A stretch of DNA of 34,285 nucleotides from an uncultured Negativibacillus sp. (GTDB lineage Bacteria > Bacillota > Clostridia > Oscillospirales > Ruminococcaceae): assembly GCF_944388365.1 (NCBI RefSeq), contig NZ_CALXIN010000019.1, positions 1 through 34,285 on the forward strand, given 5' to 3'. This document shows, one piece after another, positions 1 through 8,396 of this stretch. Every line of letters starts with the position of its first letter. Positions within the stretch are counted from its first letter, which is position 1. Both the position numbers and the translations under genes were made by a program. The notes under the pieces were generated by a model that made no database searches, was not told the origin of the DNA, and saw only the letters and a list, made by a program, of their open reading frames with translations.

Positions 1-294
1 GGTATCCCAGCCTGGAACATACGGAGCCTTGTAGCCGCTCATATTTTTCTGACGGATGATAAAGTCCTTGAGCACCTTGTTGAGTGCAGTGCCCAGATGA
101 ATGTCACCGTTTGCATACGGAGGGCCATCGTGCAGAACGTACATCGGTTTGCCCTCGTTGTTTTCGATCATCTTGTGGTATAACTGTTTTTCCTGCCATT
201 CTTCCACCCATGCAGGTTCACGCTGTGGCAGCGCGCCGCGCATGTTAAACTCGGTGGTCGGCAGGTTCAGGGTTTTGTTGTAATCCTGAGCCAT
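1..294 (-). CDS. ileS: Isoleucine--tRNA ligase, N-terminal fragment (cut by window edge)
   Basis: Class I aminoacyl-tRNA synthetase that charges tRNA-Ile in the cytoplasm. Only the first 98 codons are in the window. They contain the typical IleS opening, with [11 protein letters not shown] followed by [22 protein letters not shown] is the class I HIGH signature in the variant form I associate with clostridial IleS, and it forms part of the ATP site. The start is the ATG at 294, preceded by AGAGGAGAG at a good distance. It lies 54 bases downstream of divIVA with no terminator visible between them, so it probably belongs to the same long transcript. The KMSKS loop and editing domain lie outside the window. 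Confidence 0.95.
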   Translation of the reverse strand, partial: MAQDYNKTLNLPTTEFNMRGALPQREPAWVEEWQEKQLYHKMIENNEGKPMYVLHDGPPYANGDIHLGTALNKVLKDFIIRQKNMSGYKAPYVPGWDT

Positions 295-348
295 CGTATC
301 TTCTCTCCTCTTATTTTTTATATGTAAATTTCAGTGAAGGCATGGTTA

Positions 349-1188
349 TCAGCGGTGTTTTTTTCTGGAGAACAATCCACCGCGCGACGAGCTGTCGCGC
401 TCCACATCAAAGCCCTCGCCAAACTTGAGCGGACCAAATTTCGATTCGGCACCTCCGGCAAAGACCGGATGTCCCTGAGCAGGCTGTGACGGCTGGGCCG
501 GCGCAGGTGCATTCTGCACGCTGACTGTTTCAAAGGAAGCAGTATCACGGATGTTATTTTCCAGCGCCGCAGTAAAGTCGATGAGATTGCTCTCCTCTTC
601 CTCCTGCTCCTGTTCAGGCTGTGGCTGTGGTTCTGCAGGTTCTTCCTGCTGCATCTGAGGCTGCAGCTGTGGTTCTTCCCTGACCGGCGGCTCCGGCTGA
701 GGCATTTCCTGCTGTGGCTGCGGTTCCGGCGCCGGTTCGTCGTCATACTCCGGCAGCGCGCTGATCATCTCCAGGTGCTGACGGTACAAAGTCAGCAGAC
801 GGTTTTTAAACTTGGTGACCTCTTTCTGCATCTTGACCAGTGCCATCTGCTCTTTTTCAATGCTCTTCTGCGCATTATCCAAAATTCGATCCGCCTTGTC
901 CCGTGCTTCACGAACGATGTAATCTGCCTTTGCCTTGGATTCACGGATGACGCTGTCGCCCAGCTTCTGCGCGCCGATCAGCGCACTGCGCAGGCTGTCC
1001 TCATCCTCGCGGTACTGCTCCACCTTTTCGGCCAGCACCTCGATTTTGCTTTCCAGCTCCTCCTTCTCGGAGAGCAAAGCAGCGTATTCCCGCGCGATTT
1101 GCTGCAGAAATTCATCCACTTCATCCTGTTTGTAGCCGCCCATCTGTTTGTCAAAACGTCTGGAGGCAATGGTTTCCGGAGTCAACAT
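349..1188 (-). CDS. divIVA: DivIVA-family cell-division/polarity protein
   Basis: DivIVA proteins bind negatively curved membrane at septa and poles and recruit division or cell-wall proteins. The N-terminus MLTPETIASRRFDKQ, then GGYKQDEVDEFLQQI, is the diagnostic lipid-binding/coiled-coil start. A long charged coiled coil covers about residues 30-140. Residues 150-205 are a low-complexity Glu/Gln/Pro linker, and the protein ends in a basic tail (GGLFSRKKHR). At 279 residues it is longer than the Bacillus protein (about 164), mostly because of the linker and tail. The start ATG follows GGGAGG. It lies directly after ylmH and sepF, the classical Gram-positive division gene order, and before ileS. 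Confidence 0.93.
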   Translation of the reverse strand: MLTPETIASRRFDKQMGGYKQDEVDEFLQQIAREYAALLSEKEELESKIEVLAEKVEQYREDEDSLRSALIGAQKLGDSVIRESKAKADYIVREARDKADRILDNAQKSIEKEQMALVKMQKEVTKFKNRLLTLYRQHLEMISALPEYDDEPAPEPQPQQEMPQPEPPVREEPQLQPQMQQEEPAEPQPQPEQEQEEEESNLIDFTAALENNIRDTASFETVSVQNAPAPAQPSQPAQGHPVFAGGAESKFGPLKFGEGFDVERDSSSRGGLFSRKKHR

Positions 1189-1250
1189 CTGAAAGTACCT
1201 CCCTTACAAGCACCATCTTATATCATCGGAGCTTTTGCTCCAGGATTTTT

Positions 1251-2081
1251 CTACACATATTGTCCGACGGTCAGATGCAGTCTGCCTTTCTTGCTTTTAT
1301 CACCGATCTGCACCAGCACAAACCGTCCGTATCCCCGAATCGACAGGATATCCCCCTGTACGACCTCTTTGGAGATTTTTGTCTGTTCAAAAAAGTTGAG
1401 ATTCACCTGTCCGCCTTCGATCAGCGCCGCACTCTTTTCCCTGCTGAGGTTGAGCATCAGCGACACCACACAGTCCAGACGAAGGGAGCTGACCGTCCCG
1501 CTGCGATACTGCAATCGGCAGGCCGGCGGCAAATCACCACAATAGTCCGGCTGGATACGCACACCTGCGCGTCCCACCCGTTCCAGTTCGGACAAAATCA
1601 GGTCCTGCGCTGTCTGTGTACAGAACAGCACCGCCAGATCTTCTCCGGTCAAAATCTCGCCGATCATCTCCCGCTTAAGTCCCAGTCCCATCAGCGAACC
1701 CAACAGGTCGCGGTGGGTCAGTCCATCCTGTGCGCGGTAGAACAGCGCGACATTACAAATCGGAAACTGCTCGTACAACACCTCTGGAGCAATCATCTCG
1801 CTTTGGGCAAGATAGTCCGGAAAGATGCCGAGCATCCGACGTCCCACATCGGGAACTCCCTGCGGCAGCTGCCCAACAAAACCTGCATAAAAGAGCATCT
1901 GTTCCTTTGGCAGATGCAGCTTTGCAAGCGTCATCGCTGCCAGCGCCTGTGCCCTTCCATCCAAAAAGCGGGTAAAGCACGGCAGGTTGTCTCGCTGCAT
2001 CTGCCGTGCCAAATCCTCAATATGCGCGCAGAAAAGACGGTCGTCCTCTCCGCGCTGCACCTGTCCATTCGACGCCATCAT
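1251..2081 (-). CDS. ylmH: YlmH-family RNA-binding protein with S4 domain
   Basis: The 276-residue protein matches the YlmH layout: an alpha/beta N-terminal region and a C-terminal S4 RNA-binding domain at about residues 195-255, including RLDCVVSLMLNLSREKSAAL and then GGQVNLNF. S4 domains bind structured RNA; YlmH homologues act with the ribosome, and in division clusters they sit between sepF and divIVA, as here. Two consecutive ATG codons open the frame at 2081, three bases after the sepF stop, so the genes are probably translationally coupled. The exact cellular role in this organism is not readable from the sequence. Confidence 0.88.
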   Translation of the reverse strand: MMASNGQVQRGEDDRLFCAHIEDLARQMQRDNLPCFTRFLDGRAQALAAMTLAKLHLPKEQMLFYAGFVGQLPQGVPDVGRRMLGIFPDYLAQSEMIAPEVLYEQFPICNVALFYRAQDGLTHRDLLGSLMGLGLKREMIGEILTGEDLAVLFCTQTAQDLILSELERVGRAGVRIQPDYCGDLPPACRLQYRSGTVSSLRLDCVVSLMLNLSREKSAALIEGGQVNLNFFEQTKISKEVVQGDILSIRGYGRFVLVQIGDKSKKGRLHLTVGQYV

Positions 2082-2084
2082 CCA

Positions 2085-2540
2085 TTAAAAGATGACGCCG
2101 TTGTTTTCCAGCTCGTCCAGAAGGTCGCCCACAATGTCTACATTGTATGGGGTAATGATGTATGTATTGTTTGCTACCCGTTTCATCTGGCCGTTGTTTG
2201 CGTAAGCTACGCCGCACAAAAAGTCGATCAGTCGTCTGGAAACATCCTTGCTGGTCTGCTCCAGGTTCAGAACAACCGTCTTTTTCGCATTGAGGTGGTC
2301 GGCAATGGAAGCCGCATCCTCATAGCGCTCCGGTTTTACCAGCACAACTGCCAGCTGGGTAGTTGCATGGATATTGACAACCTTGTTGTGCTTTCTATCT
2401 GCAGTAGGCTGCGCAGAAAACGGGATCTGTGCCTCTTCTTCCTGCTCAGTCTCCTCGTTCTGCATTTCGTCATCATACTCGCCGTCATAATCATTTTCTG
2501 GAATTCCGATCAGATTTCTCAAAGTATCTCTCAGTGCCAT
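2085..2540 (-). CDS. sepF: Cell division protein SepF
   Basis: SepF polymerises into rings, binds FtsZ and tethers it to the membrane. The ATG at 2540 gives 151 residues: an N-terminal amphipathic segment (MALRDTLRNLIGI), an acidic linker to about residue 50, and the SepF core (VVNIHATTQLAVVLVKPERY, then VVLNLEQTSKDVSRRLIDFL, then a C-terminal VDIVGDLLDELEN). An upstream in-frame ATG at 2612 exists, but the start at 2540 has AAAGGAGCT just before it and gives the family N-terminus, so it is preferred. It starts four bases after the yggS stop. Confidence 0.93.
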   Translation of the reverse strand: MALRDTLRNLIGIPENDYDGEYDDEMQNEETEQEEEAQIPFSAQPTADRKHNKVVNIHATTQLAVVLVKPERYEDAASIADHLNAKKTVVLNLEQTSKDVSRRLIDFLCGVAYANNGQMKRVANNTYIITPYNVDIVGDLLDELENNGVIF

Positions 2541-2544
2541 AATT

Positions 2545-3267
2545 TTACTTAGCTCCTTTATAATTCCTGTGTCCAAACATGGCTGTACCAATTCGGACAA
2601 TGTTTGAACCATACTTTACTGCGGCAGGATAGTCGCCGGACATTCCCATAGACAGAATTTCCATATTGATATTATCATATTTTTTTTGCTTTATGTCAAT
2701 AAAGAGTTGGCGCATTCGGGAAAAATATTGCGAAACCTGCTCATTATTTTCGCATACAGGCGGAATTGTCATCAATCCGCGCACCTTCAAGTGCCCAAGT
2801 TGTGCCACCTGCTGCAGCAGTTCGTCCAGCTGTTCAGGGAAAATGCCGCTCTTATTTTCCTCTTTTCCAATATTTACCTCGACCAGCACATCCATCACCT
2901 TGTCGATGGCAGCGCACTGTTTTTCAATCTCGCGTGCCAGGTGGAAGCTGTCCAGCGATTCGATCATCTGCACCTTGTCCACAATCTGACGCACCTTGTT
3001 GGTCTGAAGATGACCGATAAAATGGATCTGTACGCCGTCCTTGTGGTAGCTGTCGTACTTTTCGCACAGCTCCTGCGCCTTGTTTTCGCCCAGCAGGGTA
3101 ATCCCCTGGGCAATGGCTGCATTGACAAGCTGCGGGTCCACCGTCTTGGTCACCGCCATCACCTGCACCTCGGCAGGATCTCTGCCTGCCTCCAGAGCGG
3201 TCTGTCGGACTGTCTGAAGAATCTGCTGTACATTTTCTGCGACCTGTTGTTCACTAACTGCCTGCAT
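2545..3267 (-). CDS. yggS: YggS/PLPBP pyridoxal phosphate homeostasis protein
   Basis: Single-domain alanine-racemase-type TIM barrel that binds pyridoxal 5'-phosphate without known catalysis and controls free PLP levels. AVTKTV carries the PLP lysine (K41). Other family blocks visible are LLGENKAQEL, HFIGHLQTNK, LVEVNIGKEENKSG, RGLMTIPP and LSMGMSGDYPAAV. Its 240 residues are the normal length. The start at 3267 overlaps the 3' end of the upstream HlyD-like gene by 14 bases, which implies coupled translation. A yggS homologue next to sepF is a conserved Gram-positive arrangement. Confidence 0.93.
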   Translation of the reverse strand: MQAVSEQQVAENVQQILQTVRQTALEAGRDPAEVQVMAVTKTVDPQLVNAAIAQGITLLGENKAQELCEKYDSYHKDGVQIHFIGHLQTNKVRQIVDKVQMIESLDSFHLAREIEKQCAAIDKVMDVLVEVNIGKEENKSGIFPEQLDELLQQVAQLGHLKVRGLMTIPPVCENNEQVSQYFSRMRQLFIDIKQKKYDNINMEILSMGMSGDYPAAVKYGSNIVRIGTAMFGHRNYKGAK

Positions 3268-4546
3268 TACTTGATTCCACTCCTTTTACCATGTCTTCGT
3301 CCAGTGTAGTACCATCGCGCATCGAAACTCCGCCGCTTTCCACGATCACCAGATCGAGACGATTGAGCGTGTGTTCTTCGTCGGTTCCCTGTTTTGGTTC
3401 GCACAGGATAAAGCTGCCTTGATCTTTTAAAATTTCTATCGGTTTAAACCGGATGGTTGTCTTGTCCAGGACATAGACGCCCGGGATGTTCTGTTCGTGG
3501 TACAGTGCGCTTGCGCTGATGCGCAGACCGGAATAGGTGGTGAAGGTGATATCGACGCTCTGTTTTCGGACGCCCAGCAGCTGTTCGTTGATGTCCTTGC
3601 ACTCAAAGATGACCACCGCATTTTTGTGCTGCTCATCGGGAATGATGTTGACCACCGTCGCCGAACTTGTCTGTCCGTTTGCAAAGTGAAAATCTAGCTT
3701 CACCTTTGCATCCAGCTCAAATTTCTGCACCTCTTCCTGATCCAGATCCACCGCCAGATACCAGACGTGGGTCTTGATGATCTTACCTGCGGCGTTGGTC
3801 ACCGTCTGCGCCGATGCCGATTCCAGCTGTTGATACTGCTCATAGGTCATATCTTCCAGCAGGTCTGCACTCAGGACGCTCTCGTAGCCATCCACCTCTT
3901 TGCAGAAGTATCCCGCTGCCGGAGCGGTGATGGAAACGCCCTTCTCGCCCTCTTTGGTCTGTTCCAGATAGCTGATCTCCGACTGCAGCTCATAGATGCG
4001 GTCTGCAAAGGTGTCCTCCTCGCCCAGCGCAATCTTTTTGCGGTTGAGCATGCTGACCAGCGAATCCTTCTGGTCGCTGATTCCCTCGACCACGCCATCT
4101 GCGCAGGCATCGACAATCTTGCCCGCCTGATCGTTGATCTCACTGGAAAGATTGGTGATCGCCGAATATCGGGTCGCCTTCACCGTTTGCGCGTCCTGCA
4201 AAGACTTCAGTTCCTTCTGCAGCTGGTCGATCTGGTTATTGACCATCGAAACGGTCTTGTCCTGATAAACCGCTGCAACCTCCTGATCTTTTGCCACCTC
4301 TTCGCCGTCGGCATAGTTGTAGACCGTCACGCCGCTGGCGACCTGTGGTATGATCTCTTCACTGCGAAATACCATCGCATCGGCACGCACAAAATCGTAG
4401 ACGGTGTCCTCCACCACCTGCTCGGTGCGCATTTTGATGTTGGCAAATCCCCAAAGCTGGCTGACCAGATACAAAATCAGCATCATGGCAAGCACCACCG
4501 CTACGATCTGTACATTTTTGTTTTTTCCTCTTTGATAACCCGCCAT
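3254..4546 (-). CDS. HlyD-like membrane-anchored adaptor protein of unknown role
   Basis: The 430-residue protein has a basic N-terminus, one membrane helix at about residues 13-33, and an extracytoplasmic part. The first lipoyl/barrel half-motif (GVTVYNYADGEEVAKDQEVA) is followed by a coiled-coil hairpin at about 100-200, then the return strand (GVSITAPAAGYF). A beta-rich domain ends near residue 400. This is the architecture of HlyD/membrane-fusion proteins, which normally link an inner-membrane pump to an outer component. No pump gene lies nearby; instead the gene sits between hfq and yggS-sepF. The start ATG follows GGGAGGAATGAA. Its job could be cell-envelope related, but that is inference. 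Confidence 0.75.
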   Translation of the reverse strand: MAGYQRGKNKNVQIVAVVLAMMLILYLVSQLWGFANIKMRTEQVVEDTVYDFVRADAMVFRSEEIIPQVASGVTVYNYADGEEVAKDQEVAAVYQDKTVSMVNNQIDQLQKELKSLQDAQTVKATRYSAITNLSSEINDQAGKIVDACADGVVEGISDQKDSLVSMLNRKKIALGEEDTFADRIYELQSEISYLEQTKEGEKGVSITAPAAGYFCKEVDGYESVLSADLLEDMTYEQYQQLESASAQTVTNAAGKIIKTHVWYLAVDLDQEEVQKFELDAKVKLDFHFANGQTSSATVVNIIPDEQHKNAVVIFECKDINEQLLGVRKQSVDITFTTYSGLRISASALYHEQNIPGVYVLDKTTIRFKPIEILKDQGSFILCEPKQGTDEEHTLNRLDLVIVESGGVSMRDGTTLDEDMVKGVESSNAGS

Positions 4547-4582
4547 TTCATTCCTCCCGCGGCACAGGCTTGTTTGATCGGT

Positions 4583-4846
4583 TTACTGTTCCTGCGGCTG
4601 CTCCGCAGCTTCGGACACAGCCGACGTTTCCTGGCTGTCCATCAGCTTGACCGGACGGGTCGGTGTGATGGTGGAGATGGCGTTTTTGTACACCAGATTC
4701 TGCCGTCCTTCATTTTCGATGATGATGGTAAAGCTGTCAAATCCGCGCACACAGCCTCTGAGCTGAAAGCCGTTGATGAGGTAGACGGTGACCATCGTCT
4801 TGTCTTTTCGAAGTTGATTTAAAAAAACATCCTGCAAATTAAGCAT
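4583..4846 (-). CDS. hfq: RNA chaperone Hfq
   Basis: Hexameric Sm-like ring that binds U-rich sRNA tails and A-rich mRNA. The 87-residue product has the Sm1 block (LNGF-type: VTVYLINGFQLRGCVRGFDS) and the Sm2 block NLVYKNAIST. The Sm2 motif is usually YKHA, so the conserved histidine is replaced by asparagine here. The N-terminal proximal-pore residues (LQDVFLNQLRK) are kept. A short acidic, Gln-rich tail of about 20 residues follows the core. It lies just downstream of miaA, the classical miaA-hfq pair, with an 87-base gap, and its ATG at 4846 follows an AAGGAGGTC ribosome binding site. Confidence 0.94.
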   Translation of the reverse strand: MLNLQDVFLNQLRKDKTMVTVYLINGFQLRGCVRGFDSFTIIIENEGRQNLVYKNAISTITPTRPVKLMDSQETSAVSEAAEQPQEQ

Positions 4847-4933
4847 ATTATGACCTCCTTTGCCAGTATAGACCTTTTTCGGATCTTTTTTTGTCGTGTT
4901 TACCCGTATTTTCCAAATTTTTTGAACTGCTCC

Positions 4934-5878
4934 TTACAGATCCAGCTGGCGGCGAACATGCTCTGCCATCTGCTGGTACATCTGTTCCCTGTCCTCATAA
5001 TCCTCCGCATAAAACCAGTGGTAGCGTTCATCCCGCCGAAACCAGGTCAGCTGCCGCTTTGCATAACGGCGCGATTCCTGCCGGATATGCTCGCAGGCTT
5101 CCTCCAGCGTCTCCTCGCCGGCAAGGTAGGCGCCCATCTCCTTGTAGCCGATGGCCTGAAAGCTGGTGGCGCCGTATCCTTTTTGGATCAGCTGCCGCGC
5201 CTCCTGTTCGAGTCCTTGTTCGAGCATCAGGCTGACCCGCAGATTGATGCGGTCATACAGCTTCTGCCGGTCGCGAAAGCTCAGCGCCATCATGCACAGC
5301 GCATAGGGAGAGGGCTTTTCGCGGGAGCGCTCCTGATGCACCGAAATCGGGATGCCGGTGGTGTGGTAGACTTCCAGTGCACGCGCCACCCGTCCGACGT
5401 TGTTGGGGTGAATCTTCTGCGCCGCCGCAGGATCGACTTCGTTGAGCTTTTCCCACAGTACCTGCGCTCCTTCCTGCTGCGCCAATGCGATCATCTCTTC
5501 GCGGTAGGCAATGTCGCTCTCCGATTCGGAAAATTGGATGTTGTCCACCAGCGAACTGATATACAGTCCGGTTCCGCCCACCAGGATGGGCAGCTTGCCG
5601 CGGCTGTGAATCTCCCCAATTTTCTGTTGTGCAAGCTGTACATATTCCGCCACCGAAAAGCTGTCGGACGGATCGACAAAGTCGATCAGATGATGGGGAA
5701 TTCCCTCCATCTCCTCCGGCACCGGTTTTGCCGTGCCAATGGTCATCTCGCGGTAGATCTGCATCGAGTCCGCCGAGACGACCTCGCCGTTTAACTGCTT
5801 TGCCAGATAAACGCCTGCCGCCGTCTTTCCCGATGCCGTCGGGCCTGCAATCACCACCAGCGGTATCTTCTGTTCCAT
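4934..5878 (-). CDS. miaA: tRNA dimethylallyltransferase MiaA
   Basis: Transfers a dimethylallyl group to N6 of A37 in tRNAs that read codons starting with U, giving i6A. MiaB then methylthiolates it, and miaB lies at the head of this same gene run. The P-loop is GPTASGKTA near the N-terminus. Further family motifs are VVSADSMQIYREMTIGTAKP, HHLIDFVDP, LVGGTGLYI and, toward the C-terminus, QAIGYKE and RYAKRQLTWFR. The ATG at 5878 gives 314 residues, the normal length. It has GGAGG upstream and overlaps nothing, starting 14 bases after the mutL stop. A longer reading back to 6061 would run inside mutL and is unlikely. Confidence 0.95.
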   Translation of the reverse strand: MEQKIPLVVIAGPTASGKTAAGVYLAKQLNGEVVSADSMQIYREMTIGTAKPVPEEMEGIPHHLIDFVDPSDSFSVAEYVQLAQQKIGEIHSRGKLPILVGGTGLYISSLVDNIQFSESESDIAYREEMIALAQQEGAQVLWEKLNEVDPAAAQKIHPNNVGRVARALEVYHTTGIPISVHQERSREKPSPYALCMMALSFRDRQKLYDRINLRVSLMLEQGLEQEARQLIQKGYGATSFQAIGYKEMGAYLAGEETLEEACEHIRQESRRYAKRQLTWFRRDERYHWFYAEDYEDREQMYQQMAEHVRRQLDL

Positions 5879-5892
5879 CCTGTGTCCTCCGA

Positions 5893-8067
5893 TCATCCCA
5901 GCCGTCCGAACATCTTTTCCAGCTCCCGCCGTGTCAGAATGCGGGCCACAGGGCGTCCGTGCGGACAGTATTTTGCGTTTTCGTCCTCCTGCAGCAGCTG
6001 TATGATCTCCCACAGCTCCGGCAGAGTGTTTTTGTCGTTGGCTCTGACCGCGCTCTTGCATGCCACCGAGTGCAGCAGCTCATCGAGCGCTTCCGGCGTC
6101 AGATCCTTTTTGTTCTTCGCCAGATCATGCGCGGTCTTTTCCACAATCTCCTGCACCTGCGCGCCCGAAAGCAGCACCGGCACCTCGCGCACGATCAAAT
6201 CGCCGTCGCCGAAGTCCTCGACCAGAAAGCCTGCCTGCTGAAATACCGACAGATTCTGTGTCGCACCCTGATAATCCTCGCGGCTTAAATGTACCATCAC
6301 CGGCTCCAGCAGCAGCTGACGGTCGTCGGTGAAGCGCTGCTGCTTGAGGCGGTTAAATATCAGCCGCTCATGCGCCGCGTGCTTGTCAATCAGGATGAGC
6401 TTGTCCTCTTCCTCGACCACCAGATAGGTTCCCAGCACCTCTCCGACCAGCCGCAGCTGCATGTCCGGCTTTGCCTTTAGTGCGGCTTCTTTGGGCTGTA
6501 TCGAAACGGGTTGGGTTTGTTCCGCCGGCTTTGGCTCTGCCAGTCTGTTCCGAGCTGATTGTTGCTCGACAGGTCTTTGCTTCGCAGCAGGAGCTGCTTT
6601 TTCCTGTTTTGGCACAGCGGATGCCTTTTCTTCCTCCTTTGGGAAGTGCGGTTCCTCCACCAGAATAATCGGGTGAGCAAGCTCCCACTGTGCGCGCGCA
6701 CGGTCGTGGTCGTGGAAGGTAAGTGTCTCGTCGGGCAGCTCCTTCAGTCGGTTCTGGATTTCTTCCTCGGTGCGAGGATGGGATTTTGGCGCGGTCTGCT
6801 GAACATTTGTTCTGCTTTCCTCCGCCTGCTTTGGGCGCTGTATCTGGTGCTGGACGGCGGTTTCCTTTGGACGCTGCCAGCTTTGGGACGACTGTTTGCC
6901 TCCTTTTGACTGCTGCTGTGCCCAGCTGCGGTACTCCTGCGCGCTCATATGCTGCACCGGTGGAGCACCGGCTGCGGCGGATACCAATTCCTTTAATTGC
7001 GTCTGTTCCACCTCGGGACGTCTTTGCAGATCAAAGACGGTCATCTTCTTGGCCGGCTGCTTTGGCAGCGGCGTGTAGTCCTGCTGCTTGAGTGCATTCT
7101 TCACTCCGTAGTACACCGTATCAAATACCGGCCGCTCGTTGGTAAAGCGGACCTCGATCTTTGCCGGATGGACGTTGATGTCCGTTTCGGTGTAGGGAAT
7201 TTCCAGATTCAGCACACAGGCCGGAAACTTGCCGACCATGATCGAATGTTTGTATGCCTCCTCCATCGCTGTGCGGGCGGTCATGCTCTTGACATAACGT
7301 CCGTTGACAAAGAAGGTCTGCATGGTGCGGTTGGAACGGCAGGCCGCAGGCAGGCTGACATAGCCGCTGACCTTGAGCTGGCCCTGGGTATAGTTTACCT
7401 CCGCCAGACCTTTGACAAAATCCTTGCCAAACACCGCATGGATTGCCGACAGCAGCTTGCCGTCGCCTGGAGTATGCAGTCTAGTCTGTCCTTCGCGGAT
7501 CAGCTGGAAGGAAATCTCTGGGTGGGACAGTGCAATGCGCTCGACCACCGCCGCGACGGCATTTCCCTCCTGCACATCCTTCTTTAAGAATTTCATTCGA
7601 GCCGGCGTGTTGAAAAACAGGTCCGCCACCTTCACGGTGGTTCCTGCCGGACAGCCCGCCGGCGTCACCTGACCCATCTGATCTCCTTCGCCGCTGTAAT
7701 GCACACCTTCGTCGGTGCCCTGCTTTCGGGTCAGCACCTCGACGCGGGCAACCGCATGAATCGACGCCATCGCCTCGCCGCGGAAACCCAGCGTGGCGAT
7801 ACAGCTCAAATCCTCCTGGCTGTGGACCTTGCTGGTGGCGTGGCGCAGGAACATCATCGGCACGTCCTCCGGCGCAATGCCGCTGCCGTTGTCGCTGACG
7901 CGGATCAGCGTCACGCCGCCGTGGCGCACCTCGACGGTGATTTTGGAAGCGCCCGCGTCGATCGAGTTTTCCACCAGCTCCTTGACAACCGAGGATGGCC
8001 GCTCGACCACCTCTCCGGCAGCAATCAGCTGGGAGACCTGCTCATCGAGAAGTTTTATCACACCCAT
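5893..8067 (-). CDS. mutL: DNA mismatch repair protein MutL
   Basis: GHKL ATPase that links MutS mismatch recognition to strand removal. The N-terminal ATPase motifs are clear: VVKELVENSIDAGA (residues 27-40), VSDNGSGI (57-64) and TLGFRGEA (92-99). A long Gln/Pro/Lys-rich linker covers about residues 335-535. The C-terminal domain keeps DKHAAHER (561-568) and CPHGRP (starting at 701), the metal-binding motifs of nicking-competent MutL proteins, so this copy should be an endonuclease. Its 724 residues fit the family with a long linker. The ATG at 8067 follows AAAGGATG. A small XRE gene separates it from mutS upstream. Confidence 0.96.
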   Translation of the reverse strand: MGVIKLLDEQVSQLIAAGEVVERPSSVVKELVENSIDAGASKITVEVRHGGVTLIRVSDNGSGIAPEDVPMMFLRHATSKVHSQEDLSCIATLGFRGEAMASIHAVARVEVLTRKQGTDEGVHYSGEGDQMGQVTPAGCPAGTTVKVADLFFNTPARMKFLKKDVQEGNAVAAVVERIALSHPEISFQLIREGQTRLHTPGDGKLLSAIHAVFGKDFVKGLAEVNYTQGQLKVSGYVSLPAACRSNRTMQTFFVNGRYVKSMTARTAMEEAYKHSIMVGKFPACVLNLEIPYTETDINVHPAKIEVRFTNERPVFDTVYYGVKNALKQQDYTPLPKQPAKKMTVFDLQRRPEVEQTQLKELVSAAAGAPPVQHMSAQEYRSWAQQQSKGGKQSSQSWQRPKETAVQHQIQRPKQAEESRTNVQQTAPKSHPRTEEEIQNRLKELPDETLTFHDHDRARAQWELAHPIILVEEPHFPKEEEKASAVPKQEKAAPAAKQRPVEQQSARNRLAEPKPAEQTQPVSIQPKEAALKAKPDMQLRLVGEVLGTYLVVEEEDKLILIDKHAAHERLIFNRLKQQRFTDDRQLLLEPVMVHLSREDYQGATQNLSVFQQAGFLVEDFGDGDLIVREVPVLLSGAQVQEIVEKTAHDLAKNKKDLTPEALDELLHSVACKSAVRANDKNTLPELWEIIQLLQEDENAKYCPHGRPVARILTRRELEKMFGRLG

Positions 8068-8100
8068 CCCTGGTCATCCTTTCTGTCTGCTTTTAAAGGT

Positions 8101-8343
8101 TTATTTGTCCTGATGATTTTCTCCGTGGTTAATCTCGCGGCACTCTGTGCGGCCCATCAGATAGTCCAGCGAGACGTTAAAAAAGTCCGCAAGGTCCACC
8201 ATGGTGATTGCATGAGGATACAGCTTTCCTTCCTCATAATCCTGAATCTGTCGAGGCATACATCCCAGCTGAGAAGCCAGCTCCTCGCGGGTATAGCCCC
8301 TTTCGTTGCGCAGTTGATAAATTCTATCGGCAAAAAATACCAT
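8101..8343 (-). CDS. Small XRE-family DNA-binding regulator
   Basis: The 80-residue protein is essentially one Cro/C1-type helix-turn-helix: RIYQLRNERGYTREELASQL, then MPRQIQDYEEGKLYPHAITM, then VDLADFFNVSLDYLMGRTE. The start ATG at 8343 has AAAGAGGT upstream. It lies between mutS and mutL, 33 bases upstream of mutL and 53 bases downstream of mutS, in the same orientation, so it is presumably cotranscribed. Single-domain XRE proteins of this kind usually repress their own or a neighbouring operon. No sensor domain is present, and the target cannot be read here. Confidence 0.85.
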   Translation of the reverse strand: MVFFADRIYQLRNERGYTREELASQLGCMPRQIQDYEEGKLYPHAITMVDLADFFNVSLDYLMGRTECREINHGENHQDK

Positions 8344-8366
8344 CTGTCAAAACCTCTTTCCCACTG

Positions 8367-8396
8367 AAAGCTCCGCCCGTTCGGGCAGGGCTTTTG
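8367..8396 (-). other. Hairpin between mutS and the XRE gene
   Basis: An interrupted inverted repeat (AAAGCTCCGCCCG / CGGGCAGGGCTTT on the plus strand) starts immediately after the mutS stop codon. In the direction of transcription it lacks a U-run, so it looks more like an attenuator or mRNA-stability element than a full terminator. On the plus strand it is followed by TTTTG, but no plus-strand gene ends here. Confidence 0.35.

Noticed and set aside
152..158. Fold signature FDGGRRQR in the OppF-type ATPase as a sign of inactivity (residue numbers)
   Set aside because: This variant of the ABC signature is familiar in clostridial peptide importers, and Walker A, Walker B and the switch histidine are intact.
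1260..2552. 430-codon plus-strand ORF opposite ylmH and sepF
   Set aside because: Spans two well-supported genes on the other strand, with no start signal and no domain.
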